Assembly: GCA_030427205.1 (NCBI GenBank) | Contig: JAUHXC010000016.1 | Coordinates: forward strand, 124,001-188,000 | DNA length: 64,000 bases | From: a bacterium | GTDB taxonomy: Bacteria > Myxococcota_A > Bradymonadia > UBA7976 > UBA1532 | Direction of reading: 5' to 3' | Part shown: positions 59,901-64,000 of the stretch, in pieces | Numbering within the stretch: the first letter of the stretch is position 1 | Layout of the letters: each line of letters starts with the position of its first letter | Position numbers and translations under genes: made by a program | The notes under the pieces: generated by a model | Told to the model about the DNA's origin: nothing | What the model saw: the letters and a program-made list of their open reading frames with translations, nothing else | Database searches by the model: none

Positions 59901-61328
59901 GCTGCGCCCGCGGCGGGTGGCGATGCCGTCGGAGAGCATCTCGATCACGCCGTCGAACGTCGCCCGGCTGACGTCGGCGTAGGGCAGCGCCCCGCGCACC
60001 ATGGCATACAGCTCGTCTTCGGCCTGCGCTCGCCCGGCGACCTCGGCGACGACCTGCTGCGAGAGGATGTCCAGCGGCGCGTCGAGCACCTCGATGGCGT
60101 CCAACTCGCCCCCCCGCACCGCGCGCACCAGCGCCGCGCACTCCACCGCCTGATCGCGGGTGACGGCGAAGAGCCGGCCCTTGGGCACGCCGCCGACCCA
60201 ATGGCCCGCGCGGCCGACCCGCTGCAGGAAGGTCGCGATGCAGCGCGGCGAGCCCAGCTGGATGACCAGCTCGACGTCGCCGATGTCGATGCCCAGCTCG
60301 AGCGACGCGGTGGCCACCACCGCCCGGATCTCGGCGTTCTTCAGCCGCCGCTCGGCGACGAGGCGCTTGTCCTTGGCGATGCTGCCGTGGTGCGCCGCCA
60401 CCGCGCCGTCGCCCAGCCGCTGCTCGAGCTGATGGGCCACCCGCTCGGCCATGCGCCGGGTATTGGTGAAGACCAGCGTCGTGCGATGGGCGTCGACCAG
60501 GGCCGCCATGCGGTCGTAGATCTGGGCCATCTGCTGCTTGGAGGCCACCGCGCACAGCTCGTCTTCGGGCACGTCGATGGCGATGTCGAGCGGGCGCCCG
60601 TGGCCGGCGTCGACCACCATCGGCAGCGGGCGACGGGTGCCGACCAGCAGCCGGGCGATGCGCGCGATGGGCTTCTGCGTCGCCGAGAGCCCGATGCGCA
60701 CCGGCGCGGGCTGCGGCGTCCACCCGGCGTCGGGATCGGGCCCGTGGCGCACGAGCGCGTCGAGCCGTTCGAGGCTCAACGCCAGGTGGCTGCCGCGCTT
60801 GTTGCCGGCCACCGCGTGGATCTCGTCGACGATGACCGTGCGCGCCGTCGACAGCATGCGCCGACCGCCGCGGCTCGTCAGCAGGATGTAGAGCGACTCG
60901 GGGGTGGTGATGAGGATGTGCGGCGGCCGCTTGACCATGCGGCTGCGGGCCGACGCCGGCGTATCGCCGCTGCGCACCGCGACGGTGATCGGCGGCACGC
61001 GGTGGCCGGCCGCTTCGGCGACGGCGCGGATGCCGGCCAGCGGCGCCTGCAGGTTGCGCTCGATGTCGTTGCCGAGGGCCTTGAGCGGCGAGATGTAGAT
61101 CGTATCGAGCCGCGGCGCGGTCGCGTCGCTATCGAGCCCTTCGCGCACGAGCCGATCAATGCACCACAAGAACGCCGCCAGGGTCTTGCCCGAGCCGGTG
61201 GGCGCCGCGATGAGCGTATCGCGGCCGGCGGCGATGGCCGGCCAGCCCTCCCGCTGAGCCGGGGTCGGTTCGGCGAAGTGATCGCAGAACCAGCGCGCGA
61301 CCAGCGGGTGGAAGGGCATCAGCGACAT
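56934..61328 (-). CDS. lhr: Lhr-family ATP-dependent helicase with repeat insertion
   Basis: Encodes 1464 residues from the ATG at 61328. The superfamily 2 helicase core is intact: APTGSGKT (Walker A, 42-49), TPESLYILLTSR, VDEIHAVAGNKRG (DEIH box), SATQKPIARIARLL, FTNTRRMAERVAHQLEQRL (in part), ASLELGIDIGDVELVIQLGSP and QRVGRAGHWVGG. The Lhr winged-helix and beta-barrel core runs to about 900, and the C-terminal half resembles Lhr-CTD. Lhr unwinds RNA-DNA and branched DNA and acts in repair. Residues about 943-989 are a run of D-G-I/N-G-M heptads from a DNA repeat, between the two halves. Confidence 0.9.
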   Translation of the reverse strand: MSLMPFHPLVARWFCDHFAEPTPAQREGWPAIAAGRDTLIAAPTGSGKTLAAFLWCIDRLVREGLDSDATAPRLDTIYISPLKALGNDIERNLQAPLAGIRAVAEAAGHRVPPITVAVRSGDTPASARSRMVKRPPHILITTPESLYILLTSRGGRRMLSTARTVIVDEIHAVAGNKRGSHLALSLERLDALVRHGPDPDAGWTPQPAPVRIGLSATQKPIARIARLLVGTRRPLPMVVDAGHGRPLDIAIDVPEDELCAVASKQQMAQIYDRMAALVDAHRTTLVFTNTRRMAERVAHQLEQRLGDGAVAAHHGSIAKDKRLVAERRLKNAEIRAVVATASLELGIDIGDVELVIQLGSPRCIATFLQRVGRAGHWVGGVPKGRLFAVTRDQAVECAALVRAVRGGELDAIEVLDAPLDILSQQVVAEVAGRAQAEDELYAMVRGALPYADVSRATFDGVIEMLSDGIATRRGRSTAHLHRDRVNGRVAPRRGARLAAITGGGAIPDRADYTVIAEPDEAVVGTLDEDFAIESPPGSVFLLGNTTWRIRKVESSTVRVEAAPGATPNVPFWFGEAPARTRELSRAVGRLRADVEARLDAGKGPDAIARWLTAETGLPNRGALLVARYLTESKRSLGALPTDTRLVAERFFDEAGGMQLVIHAPLGGRINRAWGLALRKRFCVSFDFELQAAATDDGLVISLGPQHSFPLASVFDFVTPETAEPVLQQAVITNPPLLGTRWRWTATRGLAVLRWRSGKRVPPPILRMKADDLMAAVFPAAAACQENVHGPIEPPDHPLVKETLADLMRDFMDVDGLVGVLRDIVGGEMQIHAVDTAEASPLSHELLGANPYAFLDDAPLEERRTRAVAMRRRLRLDPDGLGALDPAAIAEVVEQARPPMRDADELHDALLSWIYWRPTAVDATTLSAFGALVERRRAVLAHWADPEPDGIRDDSDGISDGIGSDPNGMRNGSNSTQDDSDGIVIDSNGMWVASERVNWLRRLVPGATFSPAPPALPDDAPDDVDRIAKAAVQGHLETAGPQTAAEIRQRLRLPRVTVDAALFGLEADGNILRGRFRSAPADCAEPPEEWCTRLLLARIHRRTMGRLRAAVEPVSAADYMRFLFAWHGVREVAGAGPAADPRRVGIDGLSEVVAQLQGLELPAAAWEAHVLPARLRDFDPRSLDLLCLSGAVVWGRLAPRDAHTAPGRAAPIALMLRPAAAELLVPAPYPDDLPPRAAALLGRLATGGPAFTAELVGDGDPDAVRDALWLLVSAGWITADGFDALRHLIGGRTGRVPAGGGRWAILRTPGDAVDRRDPAALVDLLLRRYGVLFPDLLLRESHAPRWRILLPELRRREARGELRGGRFVGGFSGEQFALPAAVDALRGIRRRAPATPRFVRLSGADPLNLVGITSPGERVPALVDNAVLYRDGVPIAARVAGELRRLVDATGGVRVDHDLRVHRVH
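58363..58500 (-). repeat. In-frame 21/12-bp repeat in the helicase gene
   Basis: On the plus strand, ATGCCAT-type units start at 58363, 58384, 58405, 58426, 58447, 58459 and 58480 (spacing 21, 21, 21, 21, 12, 21). In coding sense the unit is GATGGCATC followed by about six bases and GACTCn, giving DGIRDDS-like heptads. It matches the unit in the GH13 gene (DAIADDS) in the same sense. Confidence 0.85.
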
Positions 61329-61381
61329 GGCTGGACGATACGCTTGTTCAGTGTTGGGAGACAAGGTCGAATCGCGCCGCG

Positions 61382-62977
61382 TCAGGGGGCGGCGCAGGCG
61401 CCCTCGGTGATCCGCAGCACATACGGCCCGGCTTCACCGTCCCCGGGCAGGGCGAAGCCGTCGACGATCACCGCAAAGACCTCGTCGGCCGCCGCCTCGA
61501 CGGTCAGCGCCCCCTGCGGGCCGCCGGTCAGGTCGAAGGCGTCGTCGCTGCAGCCGATCTCGCTGCCGGCGTCGGCGCAGTCGCTGCGCACGTAGAGCAC
61601 AGTGTCCAGGTCACTCCCGGCGGTGGAGACGCACCACGGGCCGGCGCGCGGCGCGGTGAAGCGGAAGACGGCCTCTGGCGCGTCGACCGCGCCGCCGATG
61701 TTGCCGCAGCTGCCGGCGAGCGCACCTGCGCCGACGGTCTCGCCCCGATAGCGTATGCCGGGTGTGGCGTCGACTTGCATCGCGCAAGTGCCGTCCGCCT
61801 CGACGTCGACCTCACAGATCGCATCGACGCAGCGCCCGCCGGCCGGGCAGTCGGCATCCGCCGCGCAGCCCAGGCAGATATCGTCTACGCAGCGCCCGCC
61901 GGGGCAGTCGCCGTCGTCGCGGCAGTCGACGCAGCGGTCGTCGGCGCAGAACCGGCCGGCTCCGCAGTCGTCGGCGACGGTCTCGGCGGTGCACTCCGGC
62001 GGCGGCAGGCAGTCGCCGGCGGTGATGAGCAGACGGTAGTCGCCCGAGCGCGGCGCCTCACCCGGGCTGCCATAGCCATCGACCGTCACGTAGTAGGCCC
62101 GGAACGCGTCGGCCTCCAGGGTCAGCGCGGCCTGGCCGCCGGGCCCGTTGATCGCGAAGTCGTCGTCCTGGCAGGCCACCTCGGTGGCCGGATCGCCGCA
62201 CGCGGTGCGCACATAGAGCATCGTATCGAAGGCCGAGCCGCGGGTATTGACGCAGTAGCGCCCCGCAGCGGGCAGGACGACGCGGTGGATGGCCTCGGGC
62301 GGGGTCAGATCGTTATTGCCGGGGCACGAGCCGCCGTCGTCACCGAGGCCGGCGGTGCGCGCCTCGAAGGGCGTATCGAGTACGGCGGTGTAGGGGTTGG
62401 CGCAGGTGCCATCGGGCGGCGGCAGGCAGAGGTTGCCCAGGCAGATGTCATCGCCGGGGCAGTCGGCGTCGACGCGGCACTCGGGCTCGGGGGCTGCGTC
62501 GGGTTCGAGGGCGGCGTCGGGTTCGAGGGCGGCGTCGGGTTCGAGGGCGGCGTCGGGTTCGAGGGCGGCGTCAGGCGCGGCGTCGGGTTCGAGGGCCGCG
62601 TCGGTGGCAGCGTCGGATTCCAGAGCGGCGTCAGCTTCGGCGATGGTATCCGGGATGCCATCGTCGATGGGATCGGTCGTGGCATCCACTGTGGCATCTT
62701 CAGCGGCATCCAGCATGGCATCATTGATGGGAGCCACCATGGTGTCGGCGGTGGGATCCAGCGCCGCGTCGGGCTGAACACCCCGATCGCCGCCACTCGA
62801 CCCGTCCGGCGCTGCATCCGGACCCGCATCGGGCTCGACCGGCTCGACGTCGGCCGTCTGCACGTCAGGCGCCTCGACGTCCACCACGACGGCCGCGTCG
62901 GCCGGGCTCGCCTCCTCGGGCGTACACCCACCGAGCGCCCAGACACCCAGCACCAGCAGCCAGAATCGTGCGGCCAT
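61382..62977 (-). CDS. Cys-rich lipoprotein with repeated linker and two PPC-like domains
   Basis: Encodes 531 residues; GGGGGGAGCG precedes the ATG. The lipobox is WALGGC. Residues 20-170 are a PDA-type linker built from two DNA repeats: 4-residue DAxx units and six-residue ALEPDA units. Two Cys-flanked beta domains follow (about 190-325 and 385-530): GRYCVNTRGSAFDTMLYVRTACG and GPWCVSTAGSDLDTVLYVRSDCA (in parts) are clearly homologous. Between them are Cys-rich knots (CPGGRCVDDICLGCAADADCPAGG). The paired domains resemble PPC-type bacterial pre-peptidase domains. Function unknown, probably envelope-displayed. Confidence 0.82.
   Translation of the reverse strand: MAARFWLLVLGVWALGGCTPEEASPADAAVVVDVEAPDVQTADVEPVEPDAGPDAAPDGSSGGDRGVQPDAALDPTADTMVAPINDAMLDAAEDATVDATTDPIDDGIPDTIAEADAALESDAATDAALEPDAAPDAALEPDAALEPDAALEPDAALEPDAAPEPECRVDADCPGDDICLGNLCLPPPDGTCANPYTAVLDTPFEARTAGLGDDGGSCPGNNDLTPPEAIHRVVLPAAGRYCVNTRGSAFDTMLYVRTACGDPATEVACQDDDFAINGPGGQAALTLEADAFRAYYVTVDGYGSPGEAPRSGDYRLLITAGDCLPPPECTAETVADDCGAGRFCADDRCVDCRDDGDCPGGRCVDDICLGCAADADCPAGGRCVDAICEVDVEADGTCAMQVDATPGIRYRGETVGAGALAGSCGNIGGAVDAPEAVFRFTAPRAGPWCVSTAGSDLDTVLYVRSDCADAGSEIGCSDDAFDLTGGPQGALTVEAAADEVFAVIVDGFALPGDGEAGPYVLRITEGACAAP
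62501..62602 (-). repeat. 18-bp coding repeat for ALEPDA units
   Basis: GGGTTCGAGGGCGGCGTC repeats perfectly at 62501, 62519, 62537 and 62555, with one variant copy at 62585. It encodes consecutive six-residue A-L-E-P-D-A units of the lipoprotein linker, and near-identity of units implies recent expansion. Confidence 0.9.
62645..62758 (-). repeat. 12-bp coding repeat, GGCATCNNNNNT type
   Basis: Ten units keep a 12-bp step from 62645 to 62753 (GGTATC, GCCATC, GGGATC, four GGCATC, GGGAGC, GGTGTC and GGGATC). They encode D-A-x-x four-residue steps in the lipoprotein linker. The 12-bp step and GGCATC core match the short units of the repeats at 13955 and 58363. Confidence 0.8.
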
Positions 62978-63005
62978 CGCTCCCCCCGGACCGGCCGGCC
63001 TCCGC

Positions 63006-64000
63006 TCAGTCGGTCAGCGCCGCCGCCGGCTCCTGGCGGGCCGCCGCGTTGGCCGGGAAGAACGCCCCGACGAGACAGAAGAACACCGCGATGCCCAGCG
63101 CCGCCGCCCAGAGCCAGGCCGGGAAGGCGAAGAAGGTCTCCGGCTTGTAGGGGAACTCCGGCAACTGCGCCGCCACGTAGTCCACCAGCTCGGCCGCGCC
63201 GACCCCCAGCGCCGCGCCCAGCCCGCCGCCGATCAAGCCGATCAGCGCCGCCTCGGCCAGGATCAACAGCCGCACGTCGCCGCGGCTGGCGCCGACCGCC
63301 CGCAGCACGCCGATCTCACGCCGCCGCTGGTAGATGAGCATGAAGAACATCTGGCTGATGTTGATCGCCGCGATGCCGACGATCACGAAGCTGATCAGCG
63401 CGAAGAAGCTCTCGACGGTGCGGATGATGTCCGCCGCGCGCTCGGCGTTCTCGGTGCTCTCGGCCAGGTCGAAGCCCATGTCGGTGACCGCCTTGACCAC
63501 CGCCGGCACCTGCGTCTGGTCGTCGACCCGCACGACCACCGAGTGATAGGTCGACGCCGCCTCGGCCCCGCCGAAGACGTTGTTGAGCCGTTTGACATAG
63601 CCGATGGGCAGCGTCAGCCCGACGGTGATCGCCTTGTCGTTGAAGCCCACCAGCTTCACCCGGCGGGTCAGCGGCTTCGCCCGGTCGGAGCGCCCGAGGA
63701 ACGACTTGCCCAGCGTCAGGTTGAGCTGAAAGCCCTGCACCATGCGCGGGCTGAGCTTGGGCATCTTGGTGCTCGAGCCCGACAGCGCCGTCGACAGGCT
63801 GCCGTTGTACAGCTCGAGCAGGTGATTGCTGACCAGGAAGGGGATCGGCGTCTCGCACTCGCGGGTATCTTCGGCGCAGTAGCTGTCGCCGGGGCAGTCC
63901 TGCAGGTAGCTGTTCTTGTCGTAGACGCAGCTCTGCTTCTTGCACTGCCCGTCGGTGCAGGTACGCCCGTCGGGGCAAGTGTCCTGAGCCTCACAGCTGA
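63006..64000 (-). CDS. FtsX-family ABC permease with a Cys-rich periplasmic insertion (partial)
   Basis: The frame stays open to the window edge, so the N-terminus lies outside. Residues 1-50 of the visible part are a Cys-rich knot (CPDGRTCTDGQCKKQSC, CPGDSYCAEDTREC), in what should be the large periplasmic domain. The rest is the MacB-like periplasmic fold (MVQGFQLNLTLGKSFLG, YHSVVVRVDD) followed by the FtsX membrane core: FFALISFVIVGIAAINISQM, QRRREIGVLRAVGASRGDVR and LIGGGLGAALGVGAAELVD. It is the permease of a LolE/MacB-type exporter. The ATPase is not in the window; the Cys-rich insertion is unusual for this family. Confidence 0.85.
   Translation of the reverse strand, partial: SCEAQDTCPDGRTCTDGQCKKQSCVYDKNSYLQDCPGDSYCAEDTRECETPIPFLVSNHLLELYNGSLSTALSGSSTKMPKLSPRMVQGFQLNLTLGKSFLGRSDRAKPLTRRVKLVGFNDKAITVGLTLPIGYVKRLNNVFGGAEAASTYHSVVVRVDDQTQVPAVVKAVTDMGFDLAESTENAERAADIIRTVESFFALISFVIVGIAAINISQMFFMLIYQRRREIGVLRAVGASRGDVRLLILAEAALIGLIGGGLGAALGVGAAELVDYVAAQLPEFPYKPETFFAFPAWLWAAALGIAVFFCLVGAFFPANAAARQEPAAALTD

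Noticed and set aside
58506..61595. A 1029-codon plus-strand frame opposite the helicase
   Set aside because: Antisense of a conserved helicase core; no start signal or motif.
1..64000. CRISPR array or defence island
   Set aside because: All tandem repeats have units of 6-21 bases with no unique spacers, and no cas, toxin or restriction genes are visible.

Overview
The window looks like the chromosome of a high-GC member of the Myxococcota or a related delta-proteobacterial lineage (Polyangia/Bradymonadia-like). This is inferred from very GC-rich codon use, many lipoproteins with long Pro/Asp/Ala linkers after the lipobox Cys, a MYXO-CTERM-like C-terminal anchor, a DUF1592/DUF1552 gene pair, ASPIC/UnbV and DUF5648 domains, and sigma-54-type regulation. 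The species cannot be named. Forty-five protein genes are supported, two of them cut by the window edges. I saw no tRNA, rRNA, CRISPR array or intact insertion sequence.

Layout. 1-11 kb: secreted or outer-membrane proteins, an HDAC-family deacetylase divergent from an AblB-like acetyltransferase, an SseB-domain protein, leucyl aminopeptidase, a CAP-domain lipoprotein, an ASH-type lipoprotein and an M15 peptidase lipoprotein with a Lys-Thr repeat. 11-24 kb: a large GH13 enzyme, a double OmpA-like protein, an FG-GAP/ASPIC lipoprotein, a FAAH-like amidase, 4-alpha-glucanotransferase, a copper-monooxygenase-like haem lipoprotein and a TetR regulator. 24-31.5 kb: a translationally coupled DUF1592-DUF1552-DUF5648 operon on the minus strand, a PAS-like protein, a double GNAT protein and a zinc-dependent phospholipase-like surface protein. 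31.5-45 kb: a Gcr-family membrane protein, an APC-EIIA-TrkA_C fusion transporter, a second copper-monooxygenase-like protein that has lost metal ligands, two related lipoproteins either side of an OmpA porin, a LysR regulator, an EEP nuclease/phosphatase lipoprotein and a methyltransferase coupled to a long-form urocanase. 48-53.5 kb: a four-gene overlapping signalling operon. 53.6-64 kb: a degenerate sirtuin, an APC-Usp transporter, an Lhr-type helicase, a Cys-rich lipoprotein and a partial FtsX-type permease.

Most unusual content. (1) The four-gene operon at 48080-53473 encodes a small protein with an H-box-like motif, a sigma-54 activator, a periplasmic-TPR histidine kinase and a lone receiver. 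All four start codons overlap or sit next to the preceding stop, and the two receivers share an odd motif and lack the usual lysine; it looks like an undescribed phosphorelay. (2) A 21/12-bp periodic repeat encoding D(A/G)IxxDS heptads sits in frame inside two unrelated cytoplasmic enzymes (GH13 and Lhr). A 12-bp relative lies in a lipoprotein linker and a GCCAT-rich 14-bp repeat lies between genes. (3) Two apparent pseudoenzymes, a sirtuin without its NAD-binding signature and a monooxygenase-like protein without its HH and HxH copper ligands, are encoded near intact partners or regulators.
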